NCBI GenBank assembly: GCA_944321955.1
Contig: CALUNG010000006.1
Coordinates: 1-64,000, forward strand
Source: an uncultured Alistipes sp.
GTDB lineage: Bacteria; Bacteroidota; Bacteroidia; Bacteroidales; Rikenellaceae
Length of the DNA: 64,000 nt
Direction of reading: 5' to 3'
The position numbers and the translations under genes are program-made. How positions within the stretch are numbered: position 1 is the first letter of the stretch; every line of letters starts with the position of its first letter. Below the pieces are notes generated by a model. The model ran no database searches, had not been told where the DNA came from, and worked only from the letters and a program-made list of their open reading frames with translations. Positions 53,211-60,728 of the stretch are shown piece by piece.

Positions 53211-53231
53211 CTGCAATCTTCAATAAAAACC

Positions 53232-54302
53232 CTATTTGTCGGAATCGCCGAACGATTTACGGAAGAAGCTCTCGATACGGTCGAACGGTATTACGGCAAG
53301 GTTGTCATACAGGTCCACGTGACAAGCACCGGGAATGATGAGCAACTCCTTGTTGTCGCCGGTCAGACGCTTGAAGGCATCTTCGCTGAAATAGCGTGAG
53401 TGAGCCTCGGCTCCATGAATCATGAGCACCGGATTGCGTATTTCATTTATATAGGTCAATATAGGCATATTGATGAATGCCAGCGAATTGAGTTTGTTAA
53501 GGCCATCGTTCGAGTTCGGAGAACGGCGGTGATATCCGCGTGAGGTCTTGTAATAGTCGTGGTACTGACGTACAAACAGCGGCGCATCTTCGGGGACGGG
53601 ATCGACTACCCCGCCGTCGCGCTCGTATTCGCCGCTGCGATACTCTTCGGTACGGCGGTCATTGAGCTGAACACGCAGGTTGTAACGGTCGTCTGCCGAC
53701 ATCGAATCGAAATATCCGTTGGCATTAACGCGGCTCATGTCGTACATGGTCGATGTAACCGTAGCCTTGATTCGCGGATCGTTGGCTGCAGCATTGAGCG
53801 CAAAACCGCCCCAACCGCAAATTCCTATGATACCGATCTTGTCGCTGTCCACATCGTCGCGCGTCAGAAGGTAGTCGATGGCGGCGCTGAAATCATCGGT
53901 ACTTATCTCGGGCGATGTCAGGCAGCGCGGCGTACCGCCGCTCTCACCGTAGAATGAAGGATCGAACGCAATGGTCAGAAAACCGCGTTCGGCCAACGTC
54001 TGTGCATAGAGGCCCGACACCTGTTCCTTGACGGCTCCATAGGGCCCACATACGGCAATGGCGGCCAGACGGCCCGAACTGTTTTCAGGTTTGTAAAGGT
54101 CTGCGGCAAGCGTAATGCCGTAACGGTTATGGAACGTAACCTTGGTGTGGTCGACCTTGTCGCTCTCGGGGAACACCTTGTCCCACTCACTTGTCAATTC
54201 CAATGTTTCCATATCTGTCGATTTAGAATGTTTTACCGGTTCCGATGCCGCGGCAGTTCCAATCGCCGCGAGCATCATGATAGCAATCAGTCTTGTCTTC
54301 AT
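53232..54302 (-). CDS. Exported alpha/beta hydrolase with Cys at the nucleophile elbow
   Basis: 356 residues from the ATG at 54302. The signal peptide is about 1-20 (RLIAIMMLAAIGTAAA). Dienelactone-hydrolase/YcjY-like blocks are AIAVCGPYGAVKEQ (oxyanion region), FDPSFYGESGGTP and VDSDKIGIIGICGWGG. At the elbow Cys162 replaces Ser, and Trp follows at +2 instead of Gly. The late HGAEAHSRYFS and GACHVDLYD would supply Asp and His. The enzyme may be an esterase; its substrate is unknown. The ATG at 54317 (MNDVF) is another possible start, 10 bases after the -7 box. It lies downstream of the AraC gene. Confidence 0.82.
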   Translation of the reverse strand: MKTRLIAIMMLAAIGTAAASEPVKHSKSTDMETLELTSEWDKVFPESDKVDHTKVTFHNRYGITLAADLYKPENSSGRLAAIAVCGPYGAVKEQVSGLYAQTLAERGFLTIAFDPSFYGESGGTPRCLTSPEISTDDFSAAIDYLLTRDDVDSDKIGIIGICGWGGFALNAAANDPRIKATVTSTMYDMSRVNANGYFDSMSADDRYNLRVQLNDRRTEEYRSGEYERDGGVVDPVPEDAPLFVRQYHDYYKTSRGYHRRSPNSNDGLNKLNSLAFINMPILTYINEIRNPVLMIHGAEAHSRYFSEDAFKRLTGDNKELLIIPGACHVDLYDNLAVIPFDRIESFFRKSFGDSDK

Positions 54303-54327
54303 AAACACATCATTCATTATTGCAGTA

Positions 54328-54335
54328 CAAAGGTA
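54328..54335 (-). promoter_or_regulatory. -7 promoter box for the exported hydrolase gene
   Basis: Minus-strand TACCTTTG, 25 bases from ATG 54302 and 10 from ATG 54317. Confidence 0.6.
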
Positions 54336-54427
54336 AATACATGGCAACTCTTTCCGGTTAGACGCATTACGGAATATTCTACCATTTTTACTGATTTGCC
54401 AAGCAACGGAGCTCTCAACAGAGAGAT

Positions 54428-55297
54428 CTATACGTCCGTTTTTTCGTCCGGCGATATGGAGGTCACGCTCCTGCGAAAATCGAGCGGCGACATGTTGTGA
54501 CAAGCCCTGAATTGGCGTATCAGGTGGCTCGAATCGGTATATCCCATGCTGGCGGCAATCTCCTTGACCGTCATGGAGGTGTTGGCAAGCAGACGTTCGA
54601 CATTGCGCAGTCGGTTGCGCACAACGTAGTCACGCAAATCCTCCCGAAAATGGTGCTTGAAGTAGGCACCCACATACGACGGTGCAATGTTGAATCTCTC
54701 ACCCAGCACCTCGGATGTCAACATCTCCGGTTGATTTATATGTTGCTGCAGATACTGCATCATGCACATGGCACGTTCCGACTCGTTAACCACGGGAATA
54801 TTATCTACTGCCGGATACTCCATATAGTAATCGGCCACGATGGCGACTATGCTGTTCAGCCACTGACGCACGAGATATGTGGAGAAGCGTCCGGCGGCGG
54901 CTACCTCCTCCTCGATATAACAAAACAGATTCGCGACCCGTTCGGCCTGCCTTTCGTCGAGCTGCACGCGGCATCTCCCGACGGCGGCGTTAAGAGCCTG
55001 CAGAGCCTGCCGGCCGACAAAGTCTTCGGCATATTGGGAAGTGAACCGTATGAAAACATAGGCGCTATGCTCGCGTATGATGAAGCGATGAACCGTATCC
55101 GGCGGAATCAGAAACAACGAACGGGCTCCGTACATCGTCTCCTCGGTTTTACGGCCTCTGTCATCGACATAAAAGTCGCCCTTGCCTTCACGGACGTATG
55201 CCATCTCGAAAAACGAATGCTGGTGCTCATCTATCGGGAAATGCGTATGTTGCCGGACCAGAACCTCGAACGGTTGATATAGATTCTCCCTCCACAT
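54428..55297 (-). CDS. AraC-family transcriptional regulator
   Basis: 289 residues. The N-terminal cupin-like effector domain (about 1-150) has HQHSFFEMAYVREGKGDF and LFLIPPDTVHRF. The C-terminal pair of helix-turn-helix motifs (about 185-285) ends in the AraC signature VKEIAASMGYTDSSHLIRQFRACHNMSPLDFR. It faces the DMT transporter gene and lies upstream of the hydrolase and flavodoxin genes, which are plausible targets. The start at 55297 (MWREN) follows an inverted repeat and a -7 box. Confidence 0.92.
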   Translation of the reverse strand: MWRENLYQPFEVLVRQHTHFPIDEHQHSFFEMAYVREGKGDFYVDDRGRKTEETMYGARSLFLIPPDTVHRFIIREHSAYVFIRFTSQYAEDFVGRQALQALNAAVGRCRVQLDERQAERVANLFCYIEEEVAAAGRFSTYLVRQWLNSIVAIVADYYMEYPAVDNIPVVNESERAMCMMQYLQQHINQPEMLTSEVLGERFNIAPSYVGAYFKHHFREDLRDYVVRNRLRNVERLLANTSMTVKEIAASMGYTDSSHLIRQFRACHNMSPLDFRRSVTSISPDEKTDV

Positions 55298-55315
55298 GAT
55301 TGAAAAATACAATCA
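55297..55315. promoter_or_regulatory. Inverted repeat in the AraC gene leader
   Basis: TGATTG and CAATCA, 6-bp arms with a 7-base spacer, between the -7 box and the start codon. Possible autoregulatory site or leader hairpin. Confidence 0.3.
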
Positions 55316-55322
55316 ATTCATG

Positions 55323-55330
55323 CAAATATA
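55323..55330 (-). promoter_or_regulatory. -7 promoter box for the AraC gene
   Basis: Minus-strand TATATTTG, 25 bases from the ATG at 55297. Confidence 0.62.
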
Positions 55331-55354
55331 CAACAATATCGCTATGACCATACA

Positions 55355-55362
55355 TAATTTTG
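55355..55362 (+). promoter_or_regulatory. -7 promoter box for the first DMT transporter gene
   Basis: TAATTTTG, 33 bases before the ATG at 55396; 24 bases separate it from the opposing AraC box. Confidence 0.6.
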
Positions 55363-55395
55363 CGGCGAAATTACAAACAGGAATATCAAAACAAC

Positions 55396-56340
55396 ATGGC
55401 ACATAAATTCAACTGGCAAGGACATGCGTCGATGCTGCTAGCCAACAGCATCTGGGGACTGATGTCGCCCATAGCCAAGATCGTCATGGCCGGAGGCATT
55501 GTCACGCCGCTCGTATTGAGCGACCTGCGAATATTCGGAGCGATGGTGCTCTTCTGGATCGTTTCGCTCTTCGGCAAACGCGAACACGTCGCTTCGCGGG
55601 ACATGGTCAAACTGTTCGGCGCCTCGATGCTGGCAATCGTATTCAATCAGGGCTGTTTCATATTCGGCGTAGGGATGACATCGCCTGCCGACGCCTCGAT
55701 CATAACCACCAGCATGCCGCTGTGGGCCATGCTTCTTGCTGCATTCTTCCTGAAGGAGCCCGTAACATCGAAAAAGGTGCTCGGTATAGCTTTCGGAGCC
55801 GGAGGTGCCCTGCTGCTTATCGTCGGCAGCAACCACGGCACCGCGTCTGCTGCAACGTCGAATACCAATATATGGGGCGACCTGCTGGTTCTGCTGGCAC
55901 AGTTGAGTTATGCCCTCTACATCGTTCTGTTCAAGAACTTCGTGAACAAATACTCGCTCATCACGATAATGAAGTGGATGTTCACCTATGCGTTCATATG
56001 CACGCTTCCGTTCTCCTATGACGATCTGATCGCCACCCACTGGGCCGCAATCGAAGGCAAGGCTCTGGCCGGCATACTGTTCGTCGTGGTATGCGCCACG
56101 TTCATAAGCTACATGCTGATAGTCGTCGGACAGAAGAACCTGCGCCCGACGGTAGCCGGAATGTACAACTACGTGCAGCCGGTTGTATCGTGCATCGTAA
56201 CGATATGCCTCGGTCTCGACACGTTCAACATAACCAAGGGCATAGCCGTAGTACTGATATTCAGCGGCGTCTATCTCGTAACGATCAGCAAGAGCCGCGC
56301 CGACATGCAGGTGCACCACAGCAGAAAAAAGGCGGAATAG
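55396..56340 (+). CDS. DMT-superfamily (EamA) transporter
   Basis: Inner-membrane protein of 314 residues with about ten helices in two EamA repeats. The first starts at MLLANSIWGLMSPIAKIVM, the second near WGDLLVLLAQLSYALYIVLFKNF. The conserved end of each repeat (for example VLIFSGVYLVTISKS) is visible. Members export amino acids or other metabolites; the substrate here is unknown. The start at 55396 (MAHKFNW) is chosen because an upstream TTG lies inside the promoter. It is divergent from the AraC gene, which may control it. Confidence 0.9.
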   Translation: MAHKFNWQGHASMLLANSIWGLMSPIAKIVMAGGIVTPLVLSDLRIFGAMVLFWIVSLFGKREHVASRDMVKLFGASMLAIVFNQGCFIFGVGMTSPADASIITTSMPLWAMLLAAFFLKEPVTSKKVLGIAFGAGGALLLIVGSNHGTASAATSNTNIWGDLLVLLAQLSYALYIVLFKNFVNKYSLITIMKWMFTYAFICTLPFSYDDLIATHWAAIEGKALAGILFVVVCATFISYMLIVVGQKNLRPTVAGMYNYVQPVVSCIVTICLGLDTFNITKGIAVVLIFSGVYLVTISKSRADMQVHHSRKKAE

Positions 56341-56360
56341 ATTTCACCACCACATGAAAA

Positions 56361-56398
56361 CAATCAGGCCGGATATGTAATGATGTCCGGCCTGATTG
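56361..56398. terminator. Bidirectional terminator between the DMT gene and ffh
   Basis: A 13-bp stem CAATCAGGCCGGA with its complement, loop of 12. TTTG follows on plus and TTTTC on minus. Confidence 0.85.
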
Positions 56399-56414
56399 TT
56401 TGATGATATAGATT

Positions 56415-57737
56415 CTATCGGCGGAACGGCGAGCGCGGCATGCGCATGTTGCCTCCGGCCGCCATCTTCATCATCTTGCGCGTATCCTCGAACTGTTTCA
56501 TCAGACGATTGACGTCGGCCATGGTCGTACCGCTACCCTTGGCGATACGTTCACGACGGCGGGCATTGATGATCTCGGGATGCTCGCGCTCCTCGGGTGT
56601 CATCGATCCGATGATGGCTTCCGTCTGCTTGAAGATATCGTCGCCGATCTCAACATTCTTGAGCATCTTGCCCATACCCGGAATCATCGATGCCAGATCC
56701 TTCAAACCGCCCATCTTCTTGATCTGGGCGATCTGTGCCACGAAATCGTTGAAATTGAACTGATTCTTTACGATCTTCTTCTTCAGTTTGCGGGCCTCGG
56801 CCTCGTCGTACTGCTCCTGGGCACGCTCGACGAGCGATATGACATCACCCATGCCGAGAATTCGGTCGGCCATACGTTCCGGATGGAAAACCTGAAGAGC
56901 ATCCATCTTCTCACCGCTCGATATGAACTTCAAGGGCTTGTTCACAACGGCGCGGATCGATATGGCGGCACCGCCACGCGTATCGCCGTCGAGTTTGGTC
57001 AGCACGACGCCGTCGAAGTCGAGACGGTCGTTGAACTCCTTGGCCGTATTCACGGCATCCTGACCAGTCATCGCATCGACCACGAAGAGCGTCTCGCTCG
57101 GTTTCACGGCGGCCTTGATGGCCGTAATCTCACGCATCATGGCCTCGTCGACGGCCAGACGACCGGCCGTATCGACAATCACCACATTATATGAGTTCTG
57201 ACGGGCATACCTTATGGCATTCTCCGCAATCTCTACGGGATTGTTGTTACCCTCCTCTGAGTAGACCGGGACATTGATCTGGTTACCCAGCACCTTCAAC
57301 TGGTCGATGGCGGCGGGACGATAGACGTCACCGGCGACAAGCAGGACCTGACGGCCCTTCTTGCTCTTTATGTATGCGGCCAACTTGCCCGAGAATGTCG
57401 TCTTACCCGAGCCTTGCAGTCCGGCGATCAATATGACGGCAGGCGTACCTTCAAGTTTGATGTCGGTTGCCGTACCGCCCATGAGGGCAGCCAGCTCGTC
57501 GCGGACGATCTTGGTCATCATCTGACCCGGCTTTACCGATTTCAGCACATCCTGACCCAAAGCCTTGGCCTTGACCTCGTCGGTGAACGACTTGGCCACC
57601 TTGTAGTTCACATCGGCGTCGATCAACGCACGACGTATCTCCTTGAGCGTCTCGGCGACGTTTATTTCGGTAATACGTCCTTCACCCTTGAGGATCTTGA
57701 AGGAGCGTTCGAGTTTATCGGTTAGGTTTTCAAACAT
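56415..57737 (-). CDS. ffh: Signal recognition particle GTPase
   Basis: Binds 4.5S RNA and signal sequences, and docks with FtsY to target membrane proteins. The N-domain is residues 1-90. The G domain has GLQGSGKTTFSGKLA (G1), VDTAGRL (G3) and TKLDGDTRGGAA (G4 and the SRP insert). The M domain (about 300-440) is Met-rich and ends GGNMRMPRSPFRR. The length (440) is normal. It is a single-gene unit with its own -7 box. Confidence 0.98.
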   Translation of the reverse strand: MFENLTDKLERSFKILKGEGRITEINVAETLKEIRRALIDADVNYKVAKSFTDEVKAKALGQDVLKSVKPGQMMTKIVRDELAALMGGTATDIKLEGTPAVILIAGLQGSGKTTFSGKLAAYIKSKKGRQVLLVAGDVYRPAAIDQLKVLGNQINVPVYSEEGNNNPVEIAENAIRYARQNSYNVVIVDTAGRLAVDEAMMREITAIKAAVKPSETLFVVDAMTGQDAVNTAKEFNDRLDFDGVVLTKLDGDTRGGAAISIRAVVNKPLKFISSGEKMDALQVFHPERMADRILGMGDVISLVERAQEQYDEAEARKLKKKIVKNQFNFNDFVAQIAQIKKMGGLKDLASMIPGMGKMLKNVEIGDDIFKQTEAIIGSMTPEEREHPEIINARRRERIAKGSGTTMADVNRLMKQFEDTRKMMKMAAGGNMRMPRSPFRR

Positions 57738-57770
57738 ATCTTAGTATCTGTTTTTTCGGTATCGATCGCG

Positions 57771-57778
57771 CAAAGGTA
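57771..57778 (-). promoter_or_regulatory. -7 promoter box for ffh
   Basis: Minus-strand TACCTTTG, 33 bases from the ATG at 57737. Confidence 0.62.
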
Positions 57779-57828
57779 ATAAATCCGCGCGATTCATGAA
57801 ACTTTCGCCGGCCTTATTATCCGGCACG

Positions 57829-58404
57829 TCACAACAGACCCGCCTCGTAATATATGACGATCTGTTCGATCATGCGGTCGTCGCCGTCACGGTCATACTC
57901 GAGTTTGAGGTTGTTGCCGAACAATCGCGCTATCCCCTGCCAGAATCCCGCCACGAACCCTCCGCGCAGATCCTTGACTATCTGGTACGGTGTATACTCA
58001 GTCTCGCGGTCGATAAGCTTCACCAGCACCATGCCCTCGAATCGCGTCATGCGTTTCAATACGGGCGTATACTGCTCCTTGATACGCTTTTCGACGCCAC
58101 GGATATATTCGCGCTGGGCCTTTTTCGTCGGCAGCTTGCGCAACTCCTCCTCCATGCCGCGCATCTCGGCACGGGCCGTCTTGGCTATCGGATAGACCTT
58201 CTTTACGGCGCGTACCAGGCGCTGGTATCGCCGCAGGTCGGCCTTGCGTGTAAACGTATAGATCGGCAACATGTGGATCGTAGCGATGGAATCGCCGTTT
58301 TCGACGGTCCACTCCTGGTACATGAAGCCGCGACCGCCCTGTCCGAATGCCGTCGGAACAAGACATACAGTCATGAATACTATGGCCAATATGAACCTTT
58401 TCAT
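57829..58404 (-). CDS. DUF4294 exported protein
   Basis: 191 residues from the ATG at 58404. The signal peptide is about 1-21 (FILAIVFMTVCLVPTAFG). The remainder matches DUF4294, a Bacteroidota family of unknown function: NGDSIATIHMLPIYTFTRKADLRRYQRLVRAVKKVYPIA is its usual core, with a long basic helix after it. A frame starting at 58461 would include the promoter palindrome and is rejected. It is divergent from the thioesterase gene, with which it shares a promoter region. Confidence 0.87.
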   Translation of the reverse strand: MKRFILAIVFMTVCLVPTAFGQGGRGFMYQEWTVENGDSIATIHMLPIYTFTRKADLRRYQRLVRAVKKVYPIAKTARAEMRGMEEELRKLPTKKAQREYIRGVEKRIKEQYTPVLKRMTRFEGMVLVKLIDRETEYTPYQIVKDLRGGFVAGFWQGIARLFGNNLKLEYDRDGDDRMIEQIVIYYEAGLL

Positions 58405-58426
58405 CGTTGCAGTCGATCGATATATT

Positions 58427-58448
58427 GGCAAAGATATATATCTTTGCC
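58427..58448. promoter_or_regulatory. Palindromic divergent promoter
   Basis: Arms GGCAAAGATA and its exact complement are separated by TA, giving a 22-bp perfect palindrome. Each arm contains TATCTTTG on its own strand: minus 58429-58436 for DUF4294, plus 58439-58446 for the thioesterase. The two -7 boxes are only 2 bases apart. Confidence 0.7.
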
Positions 58449-58493
58449 GAGAAATCGGCAAAAAAAGAGCCGTTTGTTAAATACCTACACCAA

Positions 58494-58868
58494 ATGCTCA
58501 AGACAGGATTATCTTATACAAGCCGCACGACGGTATGTGCGGCAAACACCGCAAAAGCCATCGGATCTGGCGATATGGAGGTTTTCGCTACGCCGGCGAT
58601 GATCGCACTTATGGAGAACGCAGCCATGTCAGCCGTAGCCGGCGTCCTGCCGGAAGGCTCGTCGACCGTAGGAGCCGAGATGAACGTATCGCACATCAAG
58701 CCTTCGGGTTTGGGAGCAGAAATCGCCGCTACGGCAGTCCTGACAGCCATCGATGGCCGCAAGTTGACATTCAACGTGGGTGCATCGGACAGCCAGGGCA
58801 TGATCGGAGAGGGCGTACATGTACGCTACGTTGTCGACCGCGAACGCTTCATGGCCAAAGTTCGTTAG
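58494..58868 (+). CDS. FlK-like hotdog thioesterase
   Basis: Small (124-residue) hotdog-fold protein. VFATPAMIALMENAAM provides Thr33 and Glu41, and VSHIKPSG provides His67; these are the Thr-Glu-His positions of fluoroacetyl-CoA thioesterase FlK and its relatives. The natural substrate is probably another short acyl-CoA. The ATG at 58494 is 47 bases after its -7 box. It is followed after 7 bases by a DMT transporter gene, suggesting a shared transcript. Confidence 0.82.
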   Translation: MLKTGLSYTSRTTVCAANTAKAIGSGDMEVFATPAMIALMENAAMSAVAGVLPEGSSTVGAEMNVSHIKPSGLGAEIAATAVLTAIDGRKLTFNVGASDSQGMIGEGVHVRYVVDRERFMAKVR

Positions 58869-58875
58869 ACCGACA

Positions 58876-59793
58876 ATGAAAGCAAGCGTCAAAGGCTCCA
58901 TCTGCGGCATAATCGCGGCCGTCAGCTACGGAACCAACCCTCTGGGGGCATTGTTCCTGTACGAACAGGGCATAAACGCAAACTCCGTACTATTCTACCG
59001 GTTCACGCTTGCCGTGGCTATCCTCGGCATCATAATGCTCGCTACCGGAAAGCCGTTCCGCATAAACCGTCGGCAGGCAGCCGTAACCATGATACTCGGC
59101 ATACTGTTCGGTATCTCATCCATGAGCCTCTTCACCAGCTTCTACCACATGGATGCGGGCATAGCCTGTACGCTTCTGTTCGTATACCCCATCATGGTGG
59201 CCGTAATCATGGCTCTGTTCTTTCACGAAAAGATCACCGCCGCCACAGTGCTCTCGATCGTACTTGCATTATCAGGAATAGGACTTCTGTACAAAGGGCC
59301 CGGAAACGTCTCGCTCAGCGGTGCCGGTGTGGCACTGGTCATGCTGTCGGCACTTTCGTACGCCCTGTACATAGTACTGGTAAACCGTTCATCGCTCGGC
59401 ATGCCGGCCGTCAAGCTATCGTTCTACGTAATGATATTCTGTGTGCTTACCATCACCGCATGTTCGCTGTTCGACGATAAAGGAAAGTTGCAGATGCTGA
59501 CTACTCCGTCGATGTGGGGATTCGCACTGATGCTGGCATGCGTACCGACGGTCATATCGCTGATAATGATGACCCTGTCGGTAAAATACATCGGCTCGAC
59601 ACCCACGGCAATCATGGGAGCGCTCGAACCGTTGACGGCCGTAATAATAGGCATTACCGTCTTCGGCGAGACATTCACCGCACAACTGGCAACAGGCATA
59701 GTGTTAATACTCGCCGCCGTGATCACGATCATCAGCGCCCGGTCGATACACTGGCGCTGGCATCCGCACCTGCGTCACTGGAAATTCAAATAA
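58876..59793 (+). CDS. DMT-superfamily (EamA) transporter, second
   Basis: Inner-membrane protein of 305 residues, about ten helices. The two EamA repeats begin with ICGIIAAVSYGTNPLGALFLYEQG and GVALVMLSALSYALYIVLVNRS. PTAIMGALEPLTAVIIGITVFGE is the typical loop-helix of the second repeat. Substrate unknown. The start at 58876 (MKASVKGS) is 7 bases after the thioesterase stop. A frame back to 58819 would overlap that gene and is rejected. The terminator begins at the stop codon. Confidence 0.9.
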   Translation: MKASVKGSICGIIAAVSYGTNPLGALFLYEQGINANSVLFYRFTLAVAILGIIMLATGKPFRINRRQAAVTMILGILFGISSMSLFTSFYHMDAGIACTLLFVYPIMVAVIMALFFHEKITAATVLSIVLALSGIGLLYKGPGNVSLSGAGVALVMLSALSYALYIVLVNRSSLGMPAVKLSFYVMIFCVLTITACSLFDDKGKLQMLTTPSMWGFALMLACVPTVISLIMMTLSVKYIGSTPTAIMGALEPLTAVIIGITVFGETFTAQLATGIVLILAAVITIISARSIHWRWHPHLRHWKFK

Positions 59794-59829
59794 AAAACCG
59801 GAGGCTTTCTTGTAAAGTCTCCGGTTTTT
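59793..59829. terminator. Bidirectional terminator
   Basis: An 11-bp stem AAAAACCGGAG with its complement plus an inner short stem. It overlaps the DMT stop and precedes the convergent esterase stop at 59847. Confidence 0.85.
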
Positions 59830-59846
59830 ATCATGCCGTTAGTGCA

Positions 59847-60710
59847 CTACAACTCGTCGAGCCAGCGCAGCAACAGATTCTGCCACTCCTTCTGATACGA
59901 GAACCTGTCATAGTTTCCCCAACCGTGGCCGCCCGAAGGGAATACGTACATCGAGGCCTTGACTCCGTAATATTTCAGGGCTGCATAGTACATAGCCGCA
60001 CCGGCAGCCGGCACCGTACGGTCGTCATCGCTGAGCAGGAGTATGGTCGGCGGCGTCTTCTCGGTAACGCACTTATCCATGGAGTAAGCTTCGCTCTCGC
60101 TCTCGGTACGGTCACGGCCCAGCAGGTTGTTGAACGTTCCTATATGAGTCGTATAGTTGTTGGCCGTAATGACGGGATAAAAGAGTATGGAAAAGTCGGG
60201 TTTATCCTCATCAGCCGCGAAGTTGGATGTATAGGCCGCAAGATGTCCGCCGGCCGAGAATCCCATGATGCCGACCTTGTGCGGGTCCACACCATATTTC
60301 GCGGCATCGCGACGGATAATGCGCAACGCTTCGATCGCGTCCTCCAGAGGCACCTCCTTGTGTCCGTTCGGAAGACGGTACTTGAGAACGAATCCGGCAA
60401 TACCGTTCTTGGCAAGCCACTGCGCCATGAGGAAGCCCTCCTGATCCATCGACAACTGGCCGTAACCGCCGCCCGGACAGATGACAACGGCCTGTCCCGT
60501 GGCCTTTGCCTTGTCGGCATTGTAGACGAATAACTCCGCCGAGGTCGTATTCATCAGGCGGTACGGATTCTGATTGTACTCCTCGCCCGTCAGTTCGTTC
60601 GAATGCGGAGCCGTGGAGTTGTCCCAAATCTTTATCGAGCTGTCCTGCTCGTACTGTGCATAGCCTGTCATTGTCATGAGCGCCATTGCCAAAGTCAGTA
60701 GTTTTTTCAT
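59847..60710 (-). CDS. Secreted alpha/beta hydrolase (acetyl-esterase-like)
   Basis: 287 residues. The signal peptide is about 1-18 (LLTLAMALMTMTGYA). The oxyanion block is VVICPGGGYGQLS, and the Ser nucleophile is in IMGFSAGGHLAAY. The Asp is in LLLSDDDRTVP and the His in FPSGGHGWG. This is the layout of bacterial acetyl-xylan/carbohydrate esterases of the BD-FAE type in Bacteroidota, but no polysaccharide locus surrounds it. It starts 18 bases after leuS and is probably transcribed with it. Confidence 0.9.
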   Translation of the reverse strand: MKKLLTLAMALMTMTGYAQYEQDSSIKIWDNSTAPHSNELTGEEYNQNPYRLMNTTSAELFVYNADKAKATGQAVVICPGGGYGQLSMDQEGFLMAQWLAKNGIAGFVLKYRLPNGHKEVPLEDAIEALRIIRRDAAKYGVDPHKVGIMGFSAGGHLAAYTSNFAADEDKPDFSILFYPVITANNYTTHIGTFNNLLGRDRTESESEAYSMDKCVTEKTPPTILLLSDDDRTVPAAGAAMYYAALKYYGVKASMYVFPSGGHGWGNYDRFSYQKEWQNLLLRWLDEL

Positions 60711-60728
60711 ATCGTTTTCAAGGTTGTT

